Shown: piece by piece, positions 17,185-28,100 of the stretch
Numbering within the stretch: the first letter of the stretch is position 1
Layout: every line of letters starts with the position of its first letter
Assembly: GCA_903893485.1 (NCBI GenBank)
Contig: CAITMK010000009.1
Location: forward strand, 1 to 54,974
Source: Candidatus Magasanikiibacteriota bacterium
GTDB lineage: Bacteria; Patescibacteria; ABY1; Magasanikbacterales; 2-02-FULL-50-9b
Reading direction: 5' to 3'
DNA: 54,974 nt
Translations under genes and position numbers: made by a program
The notes under the pieces: model-generated
Database searches by the model: none
Told to the model about the DNA's origin: nothing
The model's input: the letters and a program-made list of their open reading frames with translations, nothing else

Positions 17185-17502
17185 TTATAAATTCTCCAAA
17201 ATTTGCTGAACGTATTCCACGATCGTCTTTTCTAAAAATTCATCAGGATTTTTGATATACTGTCGTATAAATTGATCAAAACCTTCCAAAGAATTCAAAG
17301 CAACGCTTTCCGAGAGCAAGTTTTGCAATGATTCTTTATCAGCATCATCCTGAATTTGTTTCAAAAAAGCAACGCCAATATATTGTAAAAGCTGCGTCTC
17401 CATGTCGTTTCTCAAATCCTCGACAGGTACATTTACTAATTTTCCGCGCTCCTTTGCAACTAATAATATAGAGTCGACGGCGTGTTGGATTTTATTTTTC
17501 AT
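17185..17502 (-). CDS. Small helical protein between ftsA and ftsZ, unknown
   Basis: 105 residues from the ATG at 17502, which overlaps the previous stop as ATGA (translational coupling). Rich in Glu, Gln, Asp and Leu, with no transmembrane segment; it looks all-helical (VEDLRNDMETQLLQYIGVAFLKQIQDD is typical). Family not recognised. Position in the ftsA-ftsZ interval suggests, but does not show, a division-related role. Confidence 0.62.
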   Translation of the reverse strand: MKNKIQHAVDSILLVAKERGKLVNVPVEDLRNDMETQLLQYIGVAFLKQIQDDADKESLQNLLSESVALNSLEGFDQFIRQYIKNPDEFLEKTIVEYVQQILENL

Positions 17503-17795
17503 ACTTTTTTTGCTTTCCCAAGCCATTCTTTTAATGGACCCAAAACAGAAATTATTGATGCAAAAACTAGAACAGTGGCAGTAGGATTCTTCTGCATTTC
17601 ATGTGCTATCAGCACACGCCATTGCTCAAAGGTTGAAACCGTATCATAATTTTTGAGTAAAGTAGGATAGGTAAATGCTTCAATTTTTGCAGCGACTGGA
17701 GTCATAGCCGCACCCACCGCACCATAAAATGCCATTTTTCCGAGTGGTATTTCAAATGGGGGGCGCGTTTGTTGAGCTTCTTGTTCGTAATTCAT
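17499..17795 (-). CDS. Small membrane protein downstream of ftsA, unknown
   Basis: 98 residues with two moderately hydrophobic stretches (KMAFYGAVGAAMTPVAAKI and ATVLVFASIISVLGPL) around a polar middle. It starts 14 bases after ftsA and is coupled by a four-base overlap to the next small gene. Family not recognised. Confidence 0.6.
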   Translation of the reverse strand: MNYEQEAQQTRPPFEIPLGKMAFYGAVGAAMTPVAAKIEAFTYPTLLKNYDTVSTFEQWRVLIAHEMQKNPTATVLVFASIISVLGPLKEWLGKAKKV

Positions 17796-17809
17796 ATTAT
17801 TTTAATTAA

Positions 17810-19084
17810 TCATGGAAGCAGGGAGCGAATCCATTCCCTGACTTGTTTTACAGTTCCACTTCCCCCGCCCTTTTTTTCTGAGCGGAAAGAAGAAAATAAA
17901 TTTCCACGTTTTTGTTTGACTTCGTTTTCGGAACCCCAATCAACCAAGCCGATTGCGGTTGCGAAAGCTAAATCATTCACTTTGTCCGAGGCGCTGGTTA
18001 AATCCATTGGATAGCCGTGTGCCGCGGGCAATCGCAATTCTTTTTTTGCCATTTCGATGAATCCATCCAAGCGTGCGCCGCCACCAATAAACAAAATACC
18101 AGCCGGGAGCAACCCAGAACGCTCAACCGTACGCAATTCTTTATCAATTTTATTCAAAATTTCTTCAACGCGCGCTTCGATAATTTCTGCAACGTATTTG
18201 CGATCCACCACTTCCTGATCAGCAGCACCTAATTCAGCCAAGAAAATTTCTTCTTTGCGGCCAACGCTGCGTGGATTTACGGTGCCATATTGCACTTTCA
18301 CACGTTCTGCGACATCGATAGACGTACGCAAACCAATCGCAATATCTGACGTGATATGTTCCGAACCAATGGGCAAAATAGCGGTATGTAGCACGTCGCC
18401 TTCTTCGAAGACCGCAATACTGGTGGTGGATGCGCCGATATTAACCACCGCAACACCCAATTCTTTTTGGCGCGGGGTTGTAATTACGTCGGCGCTGGCC
18501 AGTGCAGATAAAACCAACGAATCAATTTCAACACCCGTGCGATACACCACTTTGCTTAGATTTTTAATTTGCGAAGAAACGCCTTGAATAATTTGCGCAT
18601 CAACCTCCAAGCGCACACCGGTCATGCCGACAGGATCTTTAATGCCGCCCTGGCCATCAACAGTAAATGTTTTTGGGATCACGTGAATAATTTCGTAATT
18701 CACTGGCGTTGCAACTGTGCGCGCCGCTTCAATGGCACGAGCAACATCCTCTTCGGTAATTTCGCCGTCGGATTTTGCAATTGCCACCACGCCCTTGCTT
18801 TGCTGTGACAAAATATGACTACCCGAAATACCAACGACCGCGTGTTCGATTGGTGCACCCGCTAAGCGTTCCGCGCGTTCTAAACAAGCAGAAACCGAAG
18901 ATACCGCATCATCAATGCTGGTAATAATTCCTTTGTGGATTCCCTCGGATGGAACCTCGGCGCACGCCAAAATTTGCAAAATAGATATATTGCCTTGTGC
19001 AACACGTTGGCCAACCGCAATACGAACAGCGGCAGAGCCAATATCAATGCCAGTGATTAATGGAAAATCACGAGAAAATTTCAT
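17810..19084 (-). CDS. ftsA: Cell division protein FtsA
   Basis: 424 residues from the ATG at 19084; a TTG six codons upstream lies above the -10 and is rejected. Actin-like ATPase that tethers FtsZ to the membrane. Visible: phosphate-1 motif ITGIDIGSAAVRIAVG; the SHS2/1C domain region with VVGISGSHI; LGVAVVNIGASTTSIAVFEEG (phosphate 2); PAGILFIGGGARLDGF (adenosine motif); and a C-terminal amphipathic helix VKQVREWIRSLLP for membrane binding. First of ftsA-98aa-105aa-ftsZ-nrdR. Confidence 0.96.
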   Translation of the reverse strand: MKFSRDFPLITGIDIGSAAVRIAVGQRVAQGNISILQILACAEVPSEGIHKGIITSIDDAVSSVSACLERAERLAGAPIEHAVVGISGSHILSQQSKGVVAIAKSDGEITEEDVARAIEAARTVATPVNYEIIHVIPKTFTVDGQGGIKDPVGMTGVRLEVDAQIIQGVSSQIKNLSKVVYRTGVEIDSLVLSALASADVITTPRQKELGVAVVNIGASTTSIAVFEEGDVLHTAILPIGSEHITSDIAIGLRTSIDVAERVKVQYGTVNPRSVGRKEEIFLAELGAADQEVVDRKYVAEIIEARVEEILNKIDKELRTVERSGLLPAGILFIGGGARLDGFIEMAKKELRLPAAHGYPMDLTSASDKVNDLAFATAIGLVDWGSENEVKQKRGNLFSSFRSEKKGGGSGTVKQVREWIRSLLP

Positions 19085-19448
19085 GTGAGTATTGTACCAC
19101 AAAAGTGTTCAGGTACGGAATAAAAATAATACAAGCGATAATTACCGACACAAAACTTACCAAAAGCACCGCAGCTGCTGCCAAATCCTTGATCACGCGC
19201 GCATACGCATGCAAGCGCGGCTTTACCATATCCACAAACCGTTCCACGATACTATTTAAAATTTCAAGCACAAGTACGGCCGCAATACACATGAGTAGCG
19301 CGATTCGCTCTGACACATGCAGCGGCAACACAAACATCGCAACAAAAACTAACAACCCAACAATGCATTGCACACGAAAATTACGCTCCTCGCGCCACAC
19401 GATTCCAAGCCCTGCCATAGCTGCTTTAAAGCTTCCTAAAAAAGTCAT
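19068..19448 (-). CDS. dagK: Diacylglycerol/undecaprenol kinase family protein
   Basis: 126 residues from the ATG at 19448, which overlaps the ybeY stop as ATGA. A DgkA-type small membrane kinase with three helices. The conserved EERNFRVQ near residue 20, EILNSIVERFVDMV and KDLAAAAVLL carry the acidic residues that bind Mg-ATP. It phosphorylates diacylglycerol or, as in Gram-positives, undecaprenol for cell-wall lipid supply. Its 3' end overlaps the ftsA start and promoter. Confidence 0.9.
   Translation of the reverse strand: MTFLGSFKAAMAGLGIVWREERNFRVQCIVGLLVFVAMFVLPLHVSERIALLMCIAAVLVLEILNSIVERFVDMVKPRLHAYARVIKDLAAAAVLLVSFVSVIIACIIFIPYLNTFVVQYSHEIFS
19091..19099 (-). promoter_or_regulatory. 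Extended -10 promoter of ftsA
   Basis: TGGTACAAT on the minus strand, 6 bases before the ATG at 19084. No leader is expected. Confidence 0.6.
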
Positions 19449-19840
19449 AGAACACCAGGTGTACTCAAATATTTTTCTTGGCGCGGCAGCATGCGGCGGC
19501 GATCCATGGCGCGAATATGATCGTATCCAAGCAGATGCAACGTCCCGTGAATTGTCATGCGCGTCAGCTCTTCCAAATAGGTCACGCCGTATTCTTTTGC
19601 TTGCTCGCGAATATACGGCAAGCACAAAATGATTTCGCCAATATATTTTTCATCAGCACCATCTTGCCCAAAAGACAACACATCGGTTGGACGATTTTTT
19701 TTTCGGTACACGCGGTTAAGTTCTTGAATTTTTGCGCGCGAGACAAAAACAACGGACGCAGAATACCCAATTTTATTTTCGAATGCTAAAACTTTTTTAA
19801 CCACGCGCTGCAACTTTTTTTTTAATTCAGATTGGTTCAT
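19445..19840 (-). CDS. ybeY: Endoribonuclease YbeY
   Basis: 131 residues. The zinc motif H-G-x-L-H-L-L-G-Y-D-H puts His98, His102 and His108 in position, preceded by the family block NRPTDVLSF. YbeY acts in 16S rRNA 3'-end maturation and ribosome quality control. It is coupled on both sides by four-base overlaps, with the TSP3-like protein upstream and dagK downstream. The ybeY-dagK order is common in many bacteria. Confidence 0.96.
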   Translation of the reverse strand: MNQSELKKKLQRVVKKVLAFENKIGYSASVVFVSRAKIQELNRVYRKKNRPTDVLSFGQDGADEKYIGEIILCLPYIREQAKEYGVTYLEELTRMTIHGTLHLLGYDHIRAMDRRRMLPRQEKYLSTPGVL

Positions 19841-21054
19841 GGCGTTGAGGTTGGTGCCACAAGCGTTGACGTGGCGGCGGTAGATGTAGATACCACAACC
19901 GGCAACGTCGAGGTGGTGGCCATAAATGCCGGGCCCGTAGCAGTCGTCTCTGGGATTGCAATCTCCGGTGATGAGGTTGCGATTACACCAAGTGCGGTTG
20001 GTGTGCCCACACTGGTAAGCGGCAACAATTCGATTGGCGTTGCGACAGTTGCAGTTTTAAACGACTGCACCATCATAACAAAAGTCGAACGATAATTTAT
20101 TTCTTCACGAGTGCCGCCATCGTAGCGAATCAAATACACACTACCGCCATCCGTAATGAAAGCAACGGTTTTATCCGGACTCATAATGCCCGACACGTGG
20201 AACCGGTTGGTGAATGGCTGATAGGTTGCCAAAACCTCATTTGGAAAGTTCTGATGAAACCAGTCAGGAAAGGCTTGCCCCGTTGGAAATGGAAGCGCGG
20301 TAATTTCAACAAATTCACCGGACAACGCCGTGAACATTACGTCTTTATGCGTCGTTTCATCAACGGCGCGAGCAATCCAAGCGGTTGGCTGATATATAGT
20401 ATATTTATAATCTGGATTTATGTACGTACTTACCAACTGGCTGTCGATAAGTCGCGCCTGCCCCGCTGCAACCGGGCTAAAAAGATTTACCAATTCTAAA
20501 CGATCTGGATATGTATCTGAGTCAGTGTCAATCAACGTTGGATTGGTACCAAGCATTTCTTCTTCAACATCAGTCAAGCCATCACCATCGCTGTCGGCAC
20601 TATCACGAAAAACATGTGGTGGAATAAGTGCTACAGTACTTGTTGGCACAACCGGAATTTCAATGGTTGATGTTGGAGTTGAGGTTGGTGTTTCAATCAC
20701 CACCTCAGGAGTTGAGGTTGCAAGCGTTACCGCGGGCAATGTTTGTGGCGCAGGTGTCTTTGAATTATTCCAATACCAAACACCGCCAGCAATAAGCATT
20801 AAAATAACAACAATAACCGCGGCAATAATAATTATTTTATTACTAGACGTTTGCGGCGCTGGCTGAACCAAAGTTTGTTTTGGAGGTAAAATTGGCTGTC
20901 GCGGCGCTGGCATCGGCTGACGCGTAGCGACCGGCGCAGGAGTCACTTTTTGCGATTCTATTGGAGCGGCATGGGTTGCACCAAGCTCTGCAGGCGGTGC
21001 ATTTTTACCGCCATAAAAATCCATTGGGATTGTGTAGATGATTGGTTCTGCCAT
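19837..21054 (-). CDS. Membrane-anchored protein with TSP3-like repeat (405 aa)
   Basis: 405 residues from the ATG at 21054 (MAEPIIYTIPMDF). A Pro/Gln-rich cytoplasmic part (about 1-75) leads to one transmembrane helix (IIIIAAVIVVILMLIAGGVWYW). A Thr/Pro/Val-rich stalk follows, then an Asp-rich repeat DSDGDGLTDVEEEMLGTNP and DTDSDTYPDRLEL like thrombospondin type 3 Ca-binding repeats. A globular domain of about 150 residues (PTAWIARAVDETTHKD) and a Thr/Ser-rich tail end the protein. Third of three related proteins downstream of the giant surface gene. The N-in/C-out topology is inferred. Confidence 0.7.
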   Translation of the reverse strand: MAEPIIYTIPMDFYGGKNAPPAELGATHAAPIESQKVTPAPVATRQPMPAPRQPILPPKQTLVQPAPQTSSNKIIIIAAVIVVILMLIAGGVWYWNNSKTPAPQTLPAVTLATSTPEVVIETPTSTPTSTIEIPVVPTSTVALIPPHVFRDSADSDGDGLTDVEEEMLGTNPTLIDTDSDTYPDRLELVNLFSPVAAGQARLIDSQLVSTYINPDYKYTIYQPTAWIARAVDETTHKDVMFTALSGEFVEITALPFPTGQAFPDWFHQNFPNEVLATYQPFTNRFHVSGIMSPDKTVAFITDGGSVYLIRYDGGTREEINYRSTFVMMVQSFKTATVATPIELLPLTSVGTPTALGVIATSSPEIAIPETTATGPAFMATTSTLPVVVSTSTAATSTLVAPTSTP

Positions 21055-21066
21055 ACGAAAGATCAA

Positions 21067-21798
21067 TTAGTGAAGTTTGCCTGGGCCAAGTGGATTATAT
21101 CCGCTCATAACTTCTTGCCCATCCGAATATCCATCGCCATCAGTATCTTTTTTGAGCGGATCAGTAAACCAAATGTGTACTTCAACGCCATCACTGAGGC
21201 CATCACCATCCGTATCTGGATTGTGTGGATCCGTGCCGTATTTTGCTTCCTCAACATCAGTCAAACCATCATGATCGCTGTCTAAATTTTGATCAATCGC
21301 GGTTGAAGTTGCCGCTGGCGCTGCAGGAGCTGTAACTTGCGGATTATCACTTGGTACAAATTGCTTAGCCGGAGTTGACGTGGTGATAGCTGCTGCCGCA
21401 GGACCTGTTGAATCGATGTTGACTGTATTTGTAGGCTGCACTGGAGCAGCTGGAATAGTAGTTGCGGTTGTAGTAGTTGGCGCAGGAGTCGCACTTTTAT
21501 TTTTTAAAAACCACCAAGTACCCGCACCCGCACCACCGACAACGACGATAATTGCCGTTGCAAGAAAAATTCGCTTGAGCGCGGTTGGCTCATGCAAATT
21601 GCCCATATCCATGGTGTCCAAGGCTGGCATAACCGATGGCGCAATTGGCTGCAACTTCCCTGCTTCCAAAGCAGAAGGCCCAAGCGGCGTGCTTCCTGGC
21701 GAAAGGTCTGCACCGGCCTCAGACTCAAACGGATCAACCGCGTCTGCAGCGGATGGCTCTGGCATTTCAGTTGGCTGACTTGATTCATCGTCAAACAT
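21067..21798 (-). CDS. Membrane-anchored protein with TSP3-like repeats (243 aa)
   Basis: 243 residues from the ATG at 21798 (MFDDESSQPTEMPE), placed 11 bases after the upstream stop; a longer frame would overlap that gene. An acidic, Pro-rich cytoplasmic part is followed by a transmembrane helix (FLATAIIVVVGGAGAGTWWFL), a Thr/Ala/Pro linker, then tandem Asp-rich units DSDHDGLTDVEEAKYGTDP, DTDGDGLSDGVEVHIWFTDP and DTDGDGYSDGQEVMSGYNP. The spacing is that of thrombospondin type 3 / Ca-binding repeats. The repeat block ends the protein. Confidence 0.72.
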   Translation of the reverse strand: MFDDESSQPTEMPEPSAADAVDPFESEAGADLSPGSTPLGPSALEAGKLQPIAPSVMPALDTMDMGNLHEPTALKRIFLATAIIVVVGGAGAGTWWFLKNKSATPAPTTTTATTIPAAPVQPTNTVNIDSTGPAAAAITTSTPAKQFVPSDNPQVTAPAAPAATSTAIDQNLDSDHDGLTDVEEAKYGTDPHNPDTDGDGLSDGVEVHIWFTDPLKKDTDGDGYSDGQEVMSGYNPLGPGKLH

Positions 21799-21809
21799 AG
21801 ATTTTAAAA

Positions 21810-22187
21810 TTAGCGACGTGGGGCTTTTGAATACACCCATTGTAGATCCGTTAACACAGGATCCTTACTGTGCGCATTTTTAGGGTCAGTGTGGGAACTA
21901 TTTACCTCAAAACCATCGGATAGACCATCGCCGTCCGTATCTGGATTGTGCGGATCGGTACCAAGCGTAATTTCTTGCGCATCAGTTAATCCGTCTGCAT
22001 CAGAATCAGTGAGGAGATATAACGGCTCTCTAGCAGCTCCCGTTGCAGATACCTTGTGCAGTGTATGATAAATAAATACACCCAACGCGATGCATACCAT
22101 CGCCACAATCAGTATAGCAAATATTTTTATCCGTGACGATTGTTCTGGTGGTGTTTGTGCGACTTGAGGAATTTGTTCGTTTTCCAT
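21810..22187 (-). CDS. Membrane-anchored protein with TSP3-like repeats (125 aa)
   Basis: 125 residues: a short polar N-terminus, one transmembrane helix (IFAILIVAMVCIALGVFIYH), then two Asp-rich units (DSDADGLTDAQEITLGTDP and DTDGDGLSDGFEVNSSHTDP). It starts six bases after the stop of the 3,356-residue gene and is the smallest of the three TSP3-like proteins. The repeats probably bind Ca2+; a partner in the neighbouring giant protein is inferred from position. Confidence 0.7.
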   Translation of the reverse strand: MENEQIPQVAQTPPEQSSRIKIFAILIVAMVCIALGVFIYHTLHKVSATGAAREPLYLLTDSDADGLTDAQEITLGTDPHNPDTDGDGLSDGFEVNSSHTDPKNAHSKDPVLTDLQWVYSKAPRR

Positions 22188-22193
22188 AACGGA

Positions 22194-25100
22194 TTATTTT
22201 AATAGAAGTGTATTCACACCACCTGGAACATACTGACCTGCATACAATGAAGTCTCCGGCGACGTATCAGTATCAGAAGCACGTAACATGGTGAACAGAT
22301 GGAATTGATCCGCATTTGCCGCATCTGGCTTTAAGTTATCAGTATTGAATGTTGAAACTAATCTCCAATAATGACCATTTGCATCTGGCGTTACATTTCG
22401 ATACCATATCGCAACTTTTGCAGCCGCAATTGGCGCAGGAAGTACAGAATTCCTTGAAAGCCAAACTACGTAAGCTTGACTAGATTGTGAAGCGGCAATA
22501 GTTCCAATAAGAGTACGCGTTTTTGGAATGAAGGCGTTTGCATCATTGATGCCCACAGCAGAATCTATTTGCGCCCACCATGGCCCCTTTGTTAAACATC
22601 CATCACGCCAAGCAATAATTGCCGACGGAATTGCGGTGGCACTAACTTTTATTTCATCAATCATTTCCGCCGAACTCCAACCATTTTTTCCATTACAATA
22701 AATTGCAGGCGGAGTCGCGCCTGAATAAATTTCATTACCAGGAACACTCGCACCGATATGAAGACCCCACGTTTCAAGTGATACAGGATTTCCATTTATT
22801 GTTTGCGTGACAGATTCAATACCTGTTACAACAACACGATAATCACCCGGCAAACCATTTGGCTCAATGTCCTGATGCTGAACAGATGCATTGGTTGATA
22901 CGACAAGCTGTGGAATAGAATAAGCAAAAGCACCGCCCGTTATGTCCGACTCAATCGTTTGTCCATTTGCATATAATCTCAATTGAGGACTTACTGTAAG
23001 ACGGTACGCAGCATCTGGACTAAAACATGCGCGCACCGTTCCAATAAGCGGGCCTGTATCGAACGAATATGTTTGCGTTTGATTAACTTCGCCACTCGGG
23101 GTACTAGTTGGCATTACCAAAATCGGAAAGGCATTTTCAGTTTTCAACTGAGAATCGTATACTACCGCCGAATTTGAATCACCATAACGAATATTACCTG
23201 ACAACCGAACTGGCAACCAAGGCAAGGTTGGATCTGAGAATGCAAAAGTCACTGGAACAACTGATGTAGATGGCAGTTTAACGTATGGACTCAAATTTAA
23301 ACCAGGTGGACTATTGTGTACCGGGTCATAAACGCTCAAATGAATTCCATTTAATCGATTTGTTTGCTTTCCACAACTCAAGTATTCGTCAGGAATGCGC
23401 GCAAGATTATTCAGCAAAACACCGGTTGCAGTTCCGCCGTTAGTTACCGTTGGATCCCCTCCATTATAGGTCTCGTATTTCACATCATAAGTTCCATTTT
23501 TCACTGCAGTAATATATCCGATGTCCCATAGTTCTTTATAAGGAACATGTGAAACGCCTCCTGGGAAATGGTAATCGACATTTCCTGGTCCAAACGCAGC
23601 GACATTTGGACAATCTATCACGCCTGGAAGACAGCCCGTTGAAATTAATCTGCGTACACCAACACGCATACCAACGATAAATGGCTGAGGTTCTTTATCG
23701 ATTGTTGATGACGCCCCAATTGATGCAAATTTAAGCGGAATATTACTTACATTTAAACCTGTCGGCTGTCCAGACAAACCGTATGTAGCAATTTGTCCGT
23801 GGGTAAACAAAGCACCATTTACATTATTACTATCATCTAAGCTGAATATGTGGGCACTAAACCAGTGACTATCAAATTCACTATATACCGGAAGAATATC
23901 ACCCAAACTAGGCGCCGGTCCTTTTTCTACGAAACCCGAACAATCTGACTTACAAGCCTGCGTACCATATTGATACGTTCCCGCAGGATAACTTCCATTT
24001 GGGCCAGCCGCGCCCGCGCCAATATCATTTTTGTCACACACTTCAGTGCCATTTTTTATACCGTCACCGCAATAACCACCAGATACATATGCTTTTTTAC
24101 ATGACGTGGTGCAGTACTGACACGTATTTTTCTGACCATATGCTGGTACACATGGAATACCGTTTTGACCGCCCACTGAATATGGTTTTGTACTATTAGC
24201 TGTTGCAGGATTCGATGGATCGGTTCCGTTATCACATTCTTCACCAGTGCCCGGCGTGAATTTACCATCACCGCAACCTGGTGGCGTCGTTGGGGTACCT
24301 GGAGTCGTTTGAATTTTTTCGCAAACAGGAACACCCGCGGTAGCATTTGTCCATTTACATGGATTTGCATCAGTATGTTTATTACATTTTCGTACACAAC
24401 TATTTGCATAATCAGTTTGATCTCCGTCACAGTCCTCTCCATGATCGGCATTCACGGTACCATCGCCACAATATGGACCATACGCTTTACAATCCCAGTT
24501 GCAAGAATCAACTTGATTGATTGCATATTTTGATCCAATCGTAACCGCACCAACACCGGAATTAATTTCACACATCTCAACGCCTGGTTGAATAATGCCG
24601 TCACCACAAGCGCCAAGCGAACTGACTAAAACTTTTGATTTAACACCGCAATCTGCTGGACAATGATTATATTTTCCATTCAGCGCTTTACCATCGTCAC
24701 AAGTTTCGACACCCACTTGAATTATGCCGTCGCCACACAAAGTAACTGGCGTTTGCGGCCCATATTTACATTGACTCGTACAAACCGCTGTTGAGCTACC
24801 ATATGTGGTTGAGTCATTAATCGTTACTGTTTTACCTGGTGGATCACATTGTTCGCTGCCGCCAATCGAGCCATCGCCACAAACCGCATCTGCAACATAC
24901 GTATTGCCTGTGCAGAAAGAAAGATTTACACGGCCAGACGCCAAAACCGTATCTTTAATATAACCTGCCCAGTTATTCGTCAAAGAAGAATCCTGCTCGA
25001 ATGAAATGCCAAGTTGGTAATCAGCGCCGCTATTAATTGTTCGGTAATGATACGCTTCTGAACCAGGGTTACATTGATACTTTTGTGATTTTGCATTCCA

Positions 25101-28100
25101 GCAAGTTGCGGTATCAAAATCACCGGTGCAACCTGCATATGAATTTAATGGATCAACAACCTGCGCAATGCCAAGTTGCGACATAAAATCCGTCCATTGT
25201 GGCCAGGTACTTGCGGTTAAGCCAGGCACAAACGAACCGGTAGCAACTACTGGATATTTATTTGCAAACGCGTGGGCTTTTTCGAGTGAGCGCGTGAGCG
25301 TCGCCACATCAATCACGCGATTTGTGTCGCGAATAAATTTGGTATATGGAATTTGACAAGTAGTTGGAGTCGCTGGCATTACACATGTTCCGTTACTTGG
25401 GCAATCCGCACTTGAATAACACGAAATTGGACCTGGTGTTGATGCTGTTGAACAGAGTCCAGATGGTCCAGAATTATTACAATCCAGCGGCAGAACATTT
25501 TGTGCATCCGCAACAATTTTTGCATACACAGGATCTGTTTGAAATGAAATTTTCTTTTGAGCAGCATCATACACCATTGCCTGAAAATGAGAGCCCGCAG
25601 CATCAAAGGTAATTGAGCAACGAATCCCCGATTTGAGATTTGCATCACTTCCTGTTCCCGACAATTCATTCGTATTTACAAAAACTCTACTTGCCATCTG
25701 AACCGGTGTCAGAGGGGTTTGAGGAACCGTAGGACAGTCAGCATCCTTATTACACTGCTGAGTGCTTGCTTCTGCCCCCTGATAACAAAGTCCATCATCA
25801 ACCAAATTTGTAGACGTTTGTAAGTTTGCCAAAATCTGATCAAAAATTGCCTGAAGCTCTGGCGTTGCAGGATCAGAAAGACTGATAATAAGCATGTTGG
25901 TGTAACTGCTATTTGTGCTCTGATTTCCGTATGCAACATACAAAGTATTTGCAACACGAACCGCATCCAAACCCGCAACGACTTGCGGCGTTACATCACC
26001 CTTAAATTCTTTTTGATAATACCATTCAAGTGGTGAATAATTTTTTAAGTTCTTTTCAATGCGGAAACCAACCGCCGCGCCCGTGGTCGGATCAGTCAAA
26101 TGAAATGCGTTCAACACGGTGTACACATCAGCGGCATTTGCTGAAGTATCTGCCACAGGATCGATAATAGGAACTAAATGTGGCAATGGTTTTTGCCCCG
26201 TTGGTGTTTCACAATACCAGAATGACATGTTTTGGCCGTTCAAAATATCAGTGAGCGGTGTTTGCGCGTCTGAATACCATGGCGTATCACAAATCGCAGC
26301 CCACACTGGCAAACGGCCAACTACATCATGCCCTTTGGTGCTTGGATCAAAATAAATATCAGAAACTATTTTTGCCAAACCAGTTACAAAAGTCTTACCA
26401 TTTTGGCCGCCCGCAACCATTTCTGTTTTTTGTTGTGTCTTTTTTTCGATTGGATCAATCTTCGCAACTTTCACAAACTGAGATGCCCAATTCCACGTCC
26501 AATCATATTTACCAGAAATCGCAGCCAAAGGCACGTCTCTGTTACCCTGATGGCTAAGACCGTACGCGATCGCCTCTTCAGGCGCATTAAGTTTCTGAAA
26601 ATTTATTTGGTCAGGAAAAATCTGAACCTTATTAAGTGCACATGGATTTGGTCCGGTAGTAAATGTCCAAGATTGCCCCGTAACAGCCACGCCAGAATTA
26701 GCAAGAACCGAATAATCTGCATTCGCCGCATCGGTTGGATTAGTTTTGCTAATCATTACCTTAACTTGCGTATTAGCTGGCAACATATCGCCGACAGAAG
26801 CGGTAAGTAATGCCTCGGAAGTTGATGGATCTGCTTTACTATTTGTATGATTAACAACATCCACAGTGTAAGGCAATTTTTTATAGCAAAATCCACCACG
26901 ATAATCTCCACCAGCGCAAGTCGCTGCATCAGTTGCATAACCAACCATAAAGCTGGTAGAGCTCACCGTTGTAGTATCAACCAATTCATTAACATGTGCA
27001 GTGATGAGCGTATTTCGACAAATATCCGTGGCGTTTGGATCTGGATAAACCGTATCAAAACCAAGCTGCTTGTAGCAACACCCATCCTTTCCCACCTGCG
27101 TACCCGCTGGACACGAAATCGCACTCGCGTTGCAAACCAATTTCCATGGAACCGTATCAGATTTGCCCATGGTCTGTGCGGTAATGTTTGTTGACTGAAA
27201 TCCATTAACTACTGGACCATTTGCATTAATACTAAACGCATGGTCTGGGGTTGATGATGCAGCCGTTTCTTGCGCAACCAAAGGTACGCTTGAAGTCCAA
27301 CTCCATGTATACGCATTTGGATTTAATGGTTGTCCATCTGGATGACACGCATCCGCCTGACCAAATGCACCAACCAAAAATTGCTGCACCTGTCCTTGCG
27401 CTTGCGCAATTGCGTCAACTGGTTTTACATTTACATGATCGATCGCACAAGCTGCGGTGCCCGTAATAAACGTCCACGTAAAATACTGAGCATTCGTTGC
27501 GGGATAATTGAAGTCTGCAAATGGAAGACCCGCGTCAGACAGTACGCCACCTTTCAAAACTAATCGATATTTTCGCTGTGGATCAAAATTCTGTGATGCA
27601 AAAAGTACATGATGATTATCGTTTGCATCGATTGTTGGGACTAGCGCATTTTTGAGATCACTATCTGCAAATGCACAATCATCGGTTGTAAGATTTGTTG
27701 TCGCAGGACATTCGTACAAAAATAATTTATTTTGGAGCGAATCAAGATTTATATTTGTACTAAAGGTGATGTCAACCAACGAATTTAAACAAACACCCGA
27801 TGTTGAACCCGGACAATCAAGCGGATCATACGAGGTAATATGCGGATTGGTAAACGCAACACTAAGAAGCGAAGAGCCTGTAATATTTTGTGCAGTTGCC
27901 AAAATTGAAAGTGGGCTATCCCCGGTTTCTTTGTATGCTGCAATATATTGTGCCCAGCCCGTATCAGACCATTTATTATCAGGGTCAACAGCAGCATAAC
28001 CCGCGTGTGCCAAATCAATACCCCAATTAAATGTAAAGGCGTTTGGATCGAGATACACACATTTATCAGCGCCAAATCCTTGTGCAATCCAGGCGAGCGG

